Positions 40,920 to 50,680 of a DNA stretch of 64,000 bases are shown here, piece after piece. The position numbers were made by a program, and so were the translations under genes. The stretch covers positions 806,001 to 870,000 of the forward strand of contig NZ_CP010536.1 of assembly GCF_000832305.1 (NCBI RefSeq). Direction: 5' to 3'. The notes beneath the pieces were generated by a model that saw nothing but the letters and a program-made list of their open reading frames with translations, was not told the DNA's origin and made no database searches. The stretch's first letter is position 1, and every line of letters begins with the position of its first letter. The stretch is from Cupriavidus basilensis (GTDB taxonomy: Bacteria > Pseudomonadota > Gammaproteobacteria > Burkholderiales > Burkholderiaceae).

Positions 40920-41738
40920 TTACGGTTTGAGAAATCCATACCTGGCCAGCACCGCTTGCCCTTCCGGCGAGCTCACGTAGCCGAGGAATGCCGCGGCCTG
41001 CTCGGGCTGCCTGGTGTGCGAGGTGATGGCGATCGGATACGTGACCGGCTGGCGCGTCGGCACCCGCAGCGCCACCTTGACCTTGTCCGGCATGATCGCC
41101 GCATCGGTGGCGAACACGAAGCCGGCATCGACTTCGCCACGGGCCACGTAATCCAGGCTCTGGCGCACGTTTTGCGCCATCACGCCCTTGGCCGAGACCG
41201 CATCCCACACGCCCGCTCCTTCCAGCGCGCCCTTGGTATAGCGGCCCACCGGCACCGACGCCGGGTTGCCGAAGGCCACGCGCTTGAACTCGGGGCGGGC
41301 CAGGTCCTGCAGCTTGCCCACGTCCAGCTTGCTGTCGGCCGGCAGGATCAGCGCGAGCTGGTTGGCGGCGAAATCGCGGCGCGACGCAGGCTGCACCACG
41401 CGTTCGGCCACGGCCTTGTTCATTGCGTCCTGGTCGGCCGAGGCAAACACATCGGCCGGCGCGCCGTTGACGATCTGCTGCATCAGCACGTCGGAGGCGC
41501 CGAAGTTGAGGATCACCTTGGTCTGGGGGTGCGCGCGTTCGTAGGATTCGGCGAGCGACTTGAAGGCATTGGTCAGGCTGGCCGCGGCGGAGACCACCAG
41601 GTCCGCGCCAAAGGCGGCCGGGGCGGATAGCGCCAGGGTGGCGGACAGCAGCAGGCCGGCCGCCAGCGAGGCGCGTCGGGCGCCGCGCGGCTGGCGGGAC
41701 TGGGCAGGCAACGCAGCGGAGGTCTGGATCATGGGCAT
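40920..41738 (-). CDS. modA: molybdate-binding periplasmic protein ModA
   Basis: A 272-residue periplasmic molybdate receptor: signal peptide (about 20-44, ending APAAFG/AD), then the type II binding fold with VVSAAASLTNAFKSLAESYE, FGASDVLMQQI, and ADVFASADQDAMNKA motifs. The C-terminus is YGFLKP. The start at ATG 41738 is uncertain because the region upstream is pyrimidine-rich and has no Shine-Dalgarno; ATG 41732 is equally possible. It is the first gene of modABC. Confidence 0.93.
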   Translation of the reverse strand: MPMIQTSAALPAQSRQPRGARRASLAAGLLLSATLALSAPAAFGADLVVSAAASLTNAFKSLAESYERAHPQTKVILNFGASDVLMQQIVNGAPADVFASADQDAMNKAVAERVVQPASRRDFAANQLALILPADSKLDVGKLQDLARPEFKRVAFGNPASVPVGRYTKGALEGAGVWDAVSAKGVMAQNVRQSLDYVARGEVDAGFVFATDAAIMPDKVKVALRVPTRQPVTYPIAITSHTRQPEQAAAFLGYVSSPEGQAVLARYGFLKP

Positions 41739-41822
41739 GGAGGGGGGGGAGGGTGGCCGGAAGCGGGTTGGATAGCAGGCGAGCCAGGCCGGGATGTGCC
41801 CGCCAGACGTGCTCGCCAAATG

Positions 41823-41846
41823 CGCAATATATGACGGTATATAACG
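41823..41846. promoter_or_regulatory. ModE operator upstream of modA
   Basis: CGCAATATA-N6-TATATAACG (41823-41831, 41838-41846) matches the known ModE box pattern CGNTATATA-N6-TATATAACG closely. It lies about 85 bp upstream of the modA start and would repress modABC when molybdate is plentiful. The AT-rich core (TATATAAC) may also serve as a -10 element. Confidence 0.82.
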
Positions 41847-42016
41847 CGGCGTCAATGGCACGTTGGATCAGGACAGGGCATATCGGCGGGCCGTCCGGGT
41901 GCGCCTGCCGCCAACGGCCCGTCGTCACGGTGGTGTAACGCACGCGGCACTCTGCTGCCATTTACGCTCGGGACAATGTCCGGCTCCAGGCACAACAAGA
42001 AAGAAGGGAGCCACCA

Positions 42017-44143
<2,127 letters not shown>

Positions 44144-44150
44144 GGCGGCA

Positions 44151-45002
44151 ATGAGCACGGCAATGAGCACGGTAACGAATACGCCAATGAAGGGAACGAC
44201 GGCGCCGGCATGCGGTGCGCCTGTGCGTCGCCACGGCCATCGGCGCCGCCTGCATCCGGTCATTGCCGCGGCGCTGGTGGCGGTCGCGGTGGCGGCAGGC
44301 TGCGTGGGCGGGGCTTCGGCGTGGCGCGAGCATGCCAGCGCGCGCCACGCGCAGCTTGCCCAGTGGCAGACGCGGGCCGGCTCGGCCGCAGACGAAGAGG
44401 CGCTCGCGGCGCTGCGCAAGGCGGCGCGGGCGGGAGAGGGCGCGGCCCAGGCCGCGCTTGGCGAAGCGTTGTGGGCAAGCGGGGATGCGGCGGCGCACGC
44501 CGAAGGCCGGGACTGGCTCAAGCAGGCCGCCGGGGCGGGCGATGCGCGCGCGCATTTCGTGCTGGGCAAGGCGGCTTTCCTCGGCGATGCGCAGCGCGCG
44601 CCCGACGCCGAGGCGGCCTGGCACCACTTCGAGCTGGCCGCCGCGGCGGGCAATACCGGGGCCGCGTACTACCTCGGCCTGCTGCACCGTGGCGGTTATG
44701 GCCGCACGCCGGACCCGGCCGCGGCCGCGCGCTGGTTCGAGCAGGCCGCCGATGCCGGCGTGCCGCAGGCGATGTTCATGCTGGCCAACGCTTATCGTGA
44801 AGGTGCAGGCGTGCCGCGCGACGAGGTCCGCGCGGTGGCGTGGTACGAGGCCGCGGCCGAGCGCGAGCATCCGGAATCGATCCAGGCGCTGGCGATGGCC
44901 TATCGGTATGGCGAGCTGGGGTTGAAGCCGGATGAAGGCAGTTTTCGTGCGCATCTGGCGGAGACCGCGCATGCGTTGAAGCATCCGGCTTTGAGTCCTT
45001 GA
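44151..45002 (+). CDS. Sel1-repeat membrane-anchored protein
   Basis: A 283-residue protein. An uncleaved or signal-like hydrophobic helix lies at about 40-62, and then four to five Sel1-type (TPR-like) repeats follow, recognisable as GDARAHFVLGKAAFLGDAQ, GNTGAAYYLGLLHRGGYG and GVPQAMFMLANAYREGAGV. Such proteins are adaptors in envelope processes and signalling. AAGG precedes the ATG at 44151. It overlaps the tail of the CpdB-like gene's context (7 bp apart) and its stop lies inside an 8-bp tandem repeat. Confidence 0.75.
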   Translation: MSTAMSTVTNTPMKGTTAPACGAPVRRHGHRRRLHPVIAAALVAVAVAAGCVGGASAWREHASARHAQLAQWQTRAGSAADEEALAALRKAARAGEGAAQAALGEALWASGDAAAHAEGRDWLKQAAGAGDARAHFVLGKAAFLGDAQRAPDAEAAWHHFELAAAAGNTGAAYYLGLLHRGGYGRTPDPAAAARWFEQAADAGVPQAMFMLANAYREGAGVPRDEVRAVAWYEAAAEREHPESIQALAMAYRYGELGLKPDEGSFRAHLAETAHALKHPALSP

Positions 45003-45024
45003 GTCCTTGAGTCCTTGATTCCTT
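44993..45024. repeat. 8-bp tandem repeats covering the Sel1 gene stop
   Basis: GAGTCCTT occurs three times head to tail (44993, 45001, 45009), with a fourth degenerate copy GATTCCTT (45017). The Sel1-gene stop TGA (45000-45002) is inside the array, so slippage would change the C-terminus. Confidence 0.8.
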
Positions 45025-45531
45025 GGTTCCGCTTTGCGAGGTTGGTCGCGGTTTCTTTTCGCGGCGTTGGTTTTTGGACCCAAGTGCCATACGACATCCC
45101 CCTGCGGGGGCTGCCGGTCACTCTTCTTTGCGTCGGCAAAGAAGACTAACGAGAAGAAAGCCGACCCTGCCGGGGGCAGAGCAATCAGGCTTTCGGATAG
45201 CGCTGGTTTCGTCGTGCGGCCCGGAGTGTTGGCGGGCATCTGCCGGTACCGGCTTGACTGGCCACGAGTCTGCGGGCGTCCCGTTTTCGTCGTGGGCGCG
45301 GTGGCACCGCCGCAATGGTTCTGAGGCATTCACCACCGCACCCACCCAACCACGAAACCATCACGGCGTGACATATCGTGGTGCTTTGCACTGGTACCGG
45401 AAGATGAGTGAAGCGAGTAGCCTGACCACGAAACCATGGGGCTGCGCAACTCCGACACGCCAGCAGCTAGAAGCAGTAAAACGCCGCCCCAAAACGCCAC
45501 CCCCGCGTCGGCGGGCCAGTCCGCTACCAGC
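45003..45531. other. repeat-rich intergenic region, no gene
   Basis: This 529-bp gap lies between a plus-strand gene end and the minus-strand Bug gene stop. It carries a T-rich block around 45050-45075 like one after fdsD (27410-27445), a perfect 10-bp stem (45122-45131 with 45136-45145), and CCACGAAACCAT twice (near 45350 and 45426). Similar intergenic blocks with TCTTCTTTGC/GCAAAGAAGA palindromes are frequent in Ralstonia/Cupriavidus as I recall. It looks like a dispersed non-coding repeat. Confidence 0.5.
45122..45145. repeat. perfect 10-bp inverted repeat in dispersed element
   Basis: TCTTCTTTGC (45122-45131), loop GTCG, GCAAAGAAGA (45136-45145). It is the most distinctive part of the intergenic repeat at 45003-45531. 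Confidence 0.75.
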
Positions 45532-46515
45532 TCAGTCAATCCTGATATCTGCCGCCTTCACCACCTTCGCCCACTTCACGATCTCGCTGCGCTGGAACTG
45601 CGCAAACTCCCCGGGCGACATCCCCGACGGCTCCATGCCCAGCTTCTCCAGCCGCGCCTGCATGTCCGGCGTCTTGATGATCGCCGAGATCTCCTTGTAC
45701 AAGCGGTCCACGATCGGCTTGGGCGTATTTGCCGGCGCAAAGATCGCTTGCCAGGATTCCAGCTCGTAGCCGCTGACGCCGGCCTCGGCCATCGTCGGCA
45801 CATTCGGCATGCTCTTGATGCGCCTGGCGGACGTCACGGCCAGCGCCCGCAGCTTGCCCGAGTCGATGTGCTGGGCGGCCACCACGGTCGTATCGAACAT
45901 CATCGGCACCTGCCCCGCCATCACGTCCTGGATCGCTGGGCCGCTGCCTTTGTAGGGGATGTGCGTGATCTTGATGCCGGCCAGGCTCTTGAACAATTCA
46001 CCGGCCAGGTGCTGCGAGGTGCCGTTGCCGGCGGATGCGAAGGCGAGCGTGTCCGGCTTGGCCTTGGCTTCGGCCACGATGTCCTTCACTGTCTTGAACG
46101 GGCTGCCGGCGCTGACTACCAGCACATTGGCATTGGTGCCGATCAGCGTGATGGGGGCGAAGGATTTGACCACGTCGTACGGCATCTTCGGGTACAGGCT
46201 GGCATTGATCGCGTGCGAGCTGATGGTGCCGCCGAGGATGGTGTAGCCATCGGGCGCGGCCTTGGAAGCGTAGTCGGAGCCGATATTGCCGCCGGCGCCG
46301 GGGCGGTTCTCCACCACCACGGTGGTGCCCAGCGCCTGGCCCAGGCGCTGGCCGATCAGGCGCGCCAGGGTATCGGTGGTGCCCCCGGGCGGGAACGGCA
46401 CCACGTAGGTGATCGGTTTGCTGGGCCAGCTGGCCTGGGCAGATGCGCTCAGCGGGAGGGCGGCGGCAGCCAGGGTCGCCGCGGCGGCCAGCAGCGCAAG
46501 GGCTTGGCGTTTCAT
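45532..46515 (-). CDS. Bug/TctC-family periplasmic receptor
   Basis: A 327-residue tripartite-tricarboxylate-type receptor: signal peptide (1-26, cleaving after ASA), then the Bug fold with WPSKPITYVVPFPPGGTTDTLARLIGQRL, VVENRPGAGGNIGSDY, PDGYTILGG and HIPYKGSGPAIQDVMAGQVPMMF signature blocks. Bug proteins bind carboxylates such as glutamate, nicotinate or tricarboxylates in the periplasm and are very numerous in Burkholderiales. No TctA/TctB genes are adjacent; the tctA at 9171 has no such partner either. It is divergent from a LacI regulator gene that probably controls it. Confidence 0.92.
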   Translation of the reverse strand: MKRQALALLAAAATLAAAALPLSASAQASWPSKPITYVVPFPPGGTTDTLARLIGQRLGQALGTTVVVENRPGAGGNIGSDYASKAAPDGYTILGGTISSHAINASLYPKMPYDVVKSFAPITLIGTNANVLVVSAGSPFKTVKDIVAEAKAKPDTLAFASAGNGTSQHLAGELFKSLAGIKITHIPYKGSGPAIQDVMAGQVPMMFDTTVVAAQHIDSGKLRALAVTSARRIKSMPNVPTMAEAGVSGYELESWQAIFAPANTPKPIVDRLYKEISAIIKTPDMQARLEKLGMEPSGMSPGEFAQFQRSEIVKWAKVVKAADIRID

Positions 46516-46682
46516 GGGGTTGGGTCTCCTCGGTTTTTCTTGGGATGGTGAGGTGATGGTTAAATACTAGTGAATCACCGGGCGGCCGGCGTAGCCGGCG
46601 CGGCTGTAGCTCATCTGCGCGGTGCGCGAGCGGTGCCCGAAGGCGCGCAGGCGTCCTGCCTCTCCGCGCCAAAGACAGCTGA

Positions 46683-46698
46683 TGATAGCGCTGTCATT
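46683..46698. promoter_or_regulatory. candidate LacI-family operator
   Basis: ATGATAGC|GCTGTCAT is a 16-bp palindrome with one mismatch and a central GC dinucleotide, typical of LacI-family operators. It sits in the 324-bp spacer between the divergent Bug and LacI genes. A wider inverted repeat GGTGAT/ATCACC (46552-46557 and 46574-46579) lies nearer the Bug start. Confidence 0.6.
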
Positions 46699-46839
46699 TG
46701 TCGTCTACAACGCAGGCGTGATCGGGGTTAACCCGTCGCGTGCCCCCCCATCGCAGCCCGCGGCGTGGTGCGGGCGCTATCATGGCGCCCATGCCGGCCC
46801 TGCGCCCAGCCGGCTTTTTTTGCTTCCTTCACCACATTC

Positions 46840-47919
46840 ATGGCCTCATCCCGCAAGCCGACCGCTTCTCGCACCGCTCCTCGCACCGCCCCTCGTTCCG
46901 CGCCCACGCCAGCCCCTGCCGGCCGCGCCACCGGCAGCGTCACGCTGGCTGACGTGGCCAAGATCGCGGGCGTCTCGCCGATCACCGTGTCGCGCGTGGT
47001 CAACCAGCCCGGGCTGGTCTCGGCGGGCACCGTGGCGCGCGTGCAGGAGGCCATCCAGCGCACCGGCTACGTGCCTAACCTGCTGGCCGGCGGCCTGGCC
47101 TCGCGGCGCAGCCGGCTGATCGCGGCCATCGTGCCGACCATCGCCAACTCGATCTTTGCCGACACGATCCAGGCGCTGACCGATCGCTTCTCGCAAGCGG
47201 GCTACCAGCTGATGCTGGGCTTGTCCGGCTATGCCGCCACGCGCGAGCAGGATCTGCTGGCTGCGATCCTTTCGCGCCGCCCCGACGGCATCGTGCTGAC
47301 CGGCATCGCGCACACCGCCGATACGCGGCGGCGACTGCTGGCCGCGCGCGTGCCGGTGGTGGAGACCTGGGACATCACGCCCACGCCGATCGACATGCTG
47401 GTGGGTTTCTCGCACGAGAAGGTGGGCCAGACAGTGGCCGAGTTCCTGCATGCGCGCGGCTATCGCAGGCCCGCCATCCTGTCGGCCAGCGACCAGCGCG
47501 CCGAGTCGCGCCGCCTGGGCTTTCTCGACGCGTTCGGCCGCCACGGCATCACGGAAGTGCCGAGCAGCATCGTGCCCGCGCCGTCCAGCCTGGGGCTTGG
47601 CCGCGAGGGGCTGGCGCGGCTGCTCGACGGCGGCGCGCGACCGGACGTGGTGTTCTGCAGCTCGGACACGCTGGCGCAGGGCGCGCTGTCGGAAGCGCGC
47701 GCGCGCGGGCTGAAGGTGCCGGAGCAACTCGCGGTGATGGGCTTTGGCGATCTCAACTTTGCCGCGCATACCTACCCGGCGTTGTCGACCGTGCGCATCG
47801 ACGGCCCGGCCATTGGCCGCACCGCTGCCGAGTGCCTGCTGGCCCGCATCGACGCTCGCGAAGTGGGCGAGCGCATCATCGACCTGGGGTTCGAGGTCAT
47901 CCAGCGCGAGAGCGCCTGA
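46840..47919 (+). CDS. LacI-family transcriptional regulator
   Basis: A 359-residue LacI/GntR-type repressor. After a disordered Ala/Pro/Arg-rich stretch (1-30), the helix-turn-helix reads VTLADVAKIAGVSPITVSRVVNQPGLVSAGT (about 34-65), with the hinge helix GYVPNLLAGGLASRRS, and the rest is a sugar/acid-binding periplasmic-type domain (about 90-355). The start ATG at 46840 lacks a good ribosome site. It lies downstream of its likely operator and upstream of a hydroxyacid reductase gene that could also be under its control, so the ligand may be an aldonate or related acid. Confidence 0.9.
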   Translation: MASSRKPTASRTAPRTAPRSAPTPAPAGRATGSVTLADVAKIAGVSPITVSRVVNQPGLVSAGTVARVQEAIQRTGYVPNLLAGGLASRRSRLIAAIVPTIANSIFADTIQALTDRFSQAGYQLMLGLSGYAATREQDLLAAILSRRPDGIVLTGIAHTADTRRRLLAARVPVVETWDITPTPIDMLVGFSHEKVGQTVAEFLHARGYRRPAILSASDQRAESRRLGFLDAFGRHGITEVPSSIVPAPSSLGLGREGLARLLDGGARPDVVFCSSDTLAQGALSEARARGLKVPEQLAVMGFGDLNFAAHTYPALSTVRIDGPAIGRTAAECLLARIDAREVGERIIDLGFEVIQRESA

Positions 47920-48012
47920 GCCCCGGGCGATGCCCTGCGGCGCGGCGTGGCGTGGGACGCGATATGATTGCGCTACCATCCAATGCCACATCTTTTCCCT
48001 CGCCTCGCATCC

Positions 48013-48954
48013 ATGTCCCAAGCCACGCTTATCCAGATCGGCCCCCTCGCGCCGCAGATCAATTCCCGCCTGCGCGAGCAGTACCAGGCCGTGCCGCTGT
48101 GGGAGCAGCCCGAGCCGCTGGCGTGGCTGCGCGAACACGCGCAGCAGGCGCGCGTGGCGGTCACATCGGCGCGCCACGGCATCACCGCCGAGGCCATCGC
48201 GGCCATGCCCAGGCTCGCAGCCATCGTGAGCTTTGGCGTGGGCTATGACTCGATCGCGCTGGACGCGGCCCGCGCGCGCGGCATCCAGGTCAGCAACACG
48301 CCCGACGTGCTCAACGACTGCGTCGCCGACCTCGCTTTCGGCTTGCTGCTCGACGCCGCTCGCGGCATCGCCCATGGCGACCGTTTCGTGCGCGCTGGCA
48401 AGTGGGGCAGGGACAGCTTCCCGCTGACCACCCGCGTCAGCGGCAAGAAGCTCGGCATCCTGGGCCTGGGCCGCATCGGCGAGAAAGTGGCGCAGCGCGC
48501 CACCGGCTTCGGCATGGACATCGCGTACCACAACCGCCGGGCGCGCGATGGCGCGCCGTGGCGCCACGAGCCTGACCTGAAGGCGCTGGCCGGCTGGGCG
48601 GATTTCCTGGCCGTAACCTGCGTGGGCGGCCCCGAGACCGAAGGGCTGGTATCGGCCGGCATCATCGAGGCGCTGGGCCCCAAGGGCATCCTGGTCAATG
48701 TGTCGCGCGGCAGCGTGGTGGACGAGGATGCATTGGTCGCGGCTTTGCGCAACGGCCGCCTGGGCGGCGCCGGGCTGGACGTGTTTCGCGCCGAGCCGCA
48801 AGTGCCCGAGGCGCTGTTCGCGCTGGACAACGTGGTACTGGCTCCGCATGTGGCCAGCGGCACGCATGAAACCCGCGCGGCCATGGCCGCGCTGGTGTTC
48901 GACAACCTCGATGCGTTCCTTGGCACCGGCAAGGTGATCACCCCGGTACTCTGA
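48013..48954 (+). CDS. D-2-hydroxyacid dehydrogenase (GhrB-like)
   Basis: A 313-residue NAD(P)H-dependent 2-ketoacid reductase of the D-isomer 2-hydroxyacid dehydrogenase family. The cofactor motif is GLGRIG (about 150-155); catalytic residues are Arg in NVSRGSVVDE, Glu in FRAEPQVP and His in LAPHVASGT. Enzymes of this shape reduce glyoxylate, hydroxypyruvate or 2-ketogluconate. An ATG at 47968 is open, but the start MSQATLIQIG fits the family. It lies 93 bp downstream of the LacI gene, so it may belong to the same regulated unit. Confidence 0.9.
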   Translation: MSQATLIQIGPLAPQINSRLREQYQAVPLWEQPEPLAWLREHAQQARVAVTSARHGITAEAIAAMPRLAAIVSFGVGYDSIALDAARARGIQVSNTPDVLNDCVADLAFGLLLDAARGIAHGDRFVRAGKWGRDSFPLTTRVSGKKLGILGLGRIGEKVAQRATGFGMDIAYHNRRARDGAPWRHEPDLKALAGWADFLAVTCVGGPETEGLVSAGIIEALGPKGILVNVSRGSVVDEDALVAALRNGRLGGAGLDVFRAEPQVPEALFALDNVVLAPHVASGTHETRAAMAALVFDNLDAFLGTGKVITPVL

Positions 48955-49066
48955 CGCGCTGGCAGGCCCCCCGCGCACGGCGCCGGTCCTATACTGGATC
49001 AGGCGGTGGATCAGGCGCCCGCCGCCCCGGCGGCGCCATCTCACCCTCACGCGTCAGGAGGCAATG

Positions 49067-49261
49067 ATGGGACGCAAATATATCGATTGCCGCGAGTTTC
49101 CGAGCGCGTCGAAGTGCACGGTGGCATTGAGCGCCGACACTGAAGACGAACTGCTCGAAGTTGCGGTCCAGCATGCGGTGCAGGTGCACCAGCACCAGGA
49201 TGGCCCCGAACTGCGGCAGATGCTCAAAGGGGCATTCAAGGATGGCTCGCCGCCCGCGTGA
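49067..49261 (+). CDS. DUF1059-type small protein
   Basis: A 64-residue protein of the DUF1059 family (MGRKYIDCREFPSASKCTVALSADTEDELLEVAVQHAVQVHQHQD). The two cysteines (C8, C17) and the His-rich helix (about 35-46) suggest metal binding. AGGAGG precedes two adjacent ATGs (49064, 49067); spacing favours the second. It is a single gene between the hydroxyacid reductase and a deoxyribosyltransferase gene. Function is unknown. Confidence 0.85.
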   Translation: MGRKYIDCREFPSASKCTVALSADTEDELLEVAVQHAVQVHQHQDGPELRQMLKGAFKDGSPPA

Positions 49262-49287
49262 GCACGTGAGCACGTGAGCGCAGCAAC

Positions 49288-49320
49288 GCAGGCCGCCGCC
49301 TGGCGAGGGCGGCGGCCTGC
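49288..49320 (+). terminator. strong hairpin after DUF1059 gene
   Basis: A perfect 13-bp GC-rich stem (49288-49300 with 49308-49320, 7-nt loop), 27 bp after the DUF1059 stop. T residues after it are few, so it may be a Rho-independent or attenuating structure of moderate strength. Confidence 0.6.
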
Positions 49321-49427
49321 CGTTCAGGTTCGGGTTGACGTTGGGTTTGACGTGGGCGCTGTAGCCATCGCGTCAAACACATGCGCTATCCTCACTGGCG
49401 TCAACGTCCGCCACCCAGCCACGCTCA

Positions 49428-49976
49428 ATGAAAACCATCTACCTCGCCGGCTTCGACGTATTCCGCAAAGACGCCATCGCCTACGGCGAGGCCCTGAAGG
49501 CCCGCTGCGCCCATTACGGCTTCCTCGGCCTCTACCCCCTCGACAAAGCCGCCCCGGCCGGCCTTTGCGGCCCCGACACCGCGCGCTGGATCTACGAGGC
49601 GAACATCAATCTGCTGCGCCGCGCCGACATGGTGATGGCCAACCTGGACGATTTCCGCGGGCCGGGCGAGCCGGACTCGGGCACGGCATTCGAGGTGGGA
49701 TTCGCCATCGCGCTGCAAAAGCCGGTATGGGGCTACAGCAGCGACCGCGGCACGTTGCTGGACCGCGTGGCCGTTGCCACCGATGAAACGCGAGGCAAGG
49801 GTGAGCGGCTCGATGCGCGCGGCTTCGTGGTGGAGGATTTCGGCCTGGGCAAGAACCTGATGCTGGCCTGCTCGGCCAAGCTGGTGGCGGGAGACGCCGA
49901 GGCCTGCCTGGCGGCCATGGCCGAGTCGGAGCGGCGGCGCAGTTGCCGGGGCGCGCCGGCGCCGGCGGAGGATTGA
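49428..49976 (+). CDS. nucleoside 2-deoxyribosyltransferase
   Basis: A 182-residue nucleoside 2-deoxyribosyltransferase (NDT family), which swaps the base on 2'-deoxynucleosides in salvage. MKTIYLAGFDVF opens the Rossmann-like fold, and PDSGTAFEVGFAIALQKPVWGY contains the active-site Glu89 in the DxGTAxExG motif. Length is close to the family's usual range. It is alone and convergent with the pqiC gene. Activity on bases other than purines is possible. Confidence 0.9.
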   Translation: MKTIYLAGFDVFRKDAIAYGEALKARCAHYGFLGLYPLDKAAPAGLCGPDTARWIYEANINLLRRADMVMANLDDFRGPGEPDSGTAFEVGFAIALQKPVWGYSSDRGTLLDRVAVATDETRGKGERLDARGFVVEDFGLGKNLMLACSAKLVAGDAEACLAAMAESERRRSCRGAPAPAED

Positions 49977-50023
49977 TTCAGGCGCGGGCGGGACCTGCAT
50001 CCCGCCGCGCAGCTACTTCGCCG

Positions 50024-50680
50024 CTACTTCGCCGTGCCGCGGCGCAGTGTTTCCACGCCGGCCGCGATATCGTCCGCGGTGCTTGCCACGATCTGGCGGT
50101 AAGCCGCCACGACGCCGTCCACCGCGCCCGGCGCGGCCAGCTCGGCCTGCGTGCGGCCGGCCTTGACCTTGCCGTCGGGCAGGCGGCGCACGGTCCAGTT
50201 GATGACGGCGCCAGCGCGCTGGCCCACGTCAGCATCCAGCCGCACCACTTCGGTGGTGATGCGGAACACGGGCTCCACCTCCGACAAGCCTTGCTGGTAG
50301 GTGTCGACCGCGCCTAGCCTGGCCTGCAGTTGCTGCGACAGCGCGTCGCGCAGCTCGTCCGGCAGCGGTGCGGACCAGCGCGACAGGTCCAGCAGCTTGA
50401 GCTCGTTGCCATCCTTGCCGCCGCGCACCACCAGCTGTGGCCGGTTGAGGCGTTCAGGCACGCGCACCGGCGCAACCTCGATCCACACCGGCTGCGCCTG
50501 CGCTGGCGCCGCAGCCTGTCCTTCGGCGCCGGCAGCCGTAGCGGCAGCGGGACCCTGGGCCAGCGTGTAATAGCGCGGATCGGGCGAGGCGCAGCCCGCC
50601 AGCATCGCCGCGGCGAGCGACAGGGGCAGCATCAGGGGCAGCAACAGGCGGTGGCAGGTCATCTCTATGCGGGTCATCAT
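50024..50680 (-). CDS. pqiC: PqiC outer-membrane lipoprotein
   Basis: A protein of about 218 residues (PqiC/YmbA family): lipobox LAGC near residue 30, then the PqiC domain. In E. coli PqiC sits at the outer membrane and completes the PqiB channel for lipid transport. Three consecutive in-frame ATGs (50683, 50680, 50677) follow a GGAG that spans the end of pqiB; the middle one is used here. The first overlaps the pqiB stop. It is the last gene of the operon. Confidence 0.9.
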   Translation of the reverse strand: MMTRIEMTCHRLLLPLMLPLSLAAAMLAGCASPDPRYYTLAQGPAAATAAGAEGQAAAPAQAQPVWIEVAPVRVPERLNRPQLVVRGGKDGNELKLLDLSRWSAPLPDELRDALSQQLQARLGAVDTYQQGLSEVEPVFRITTEVVRLDADVGQRAGAVINWTVRRLPDGKVKAGRTQAELAAPGAVDGVVAAYRQIVASTADDIAAGVETLRRGTAK

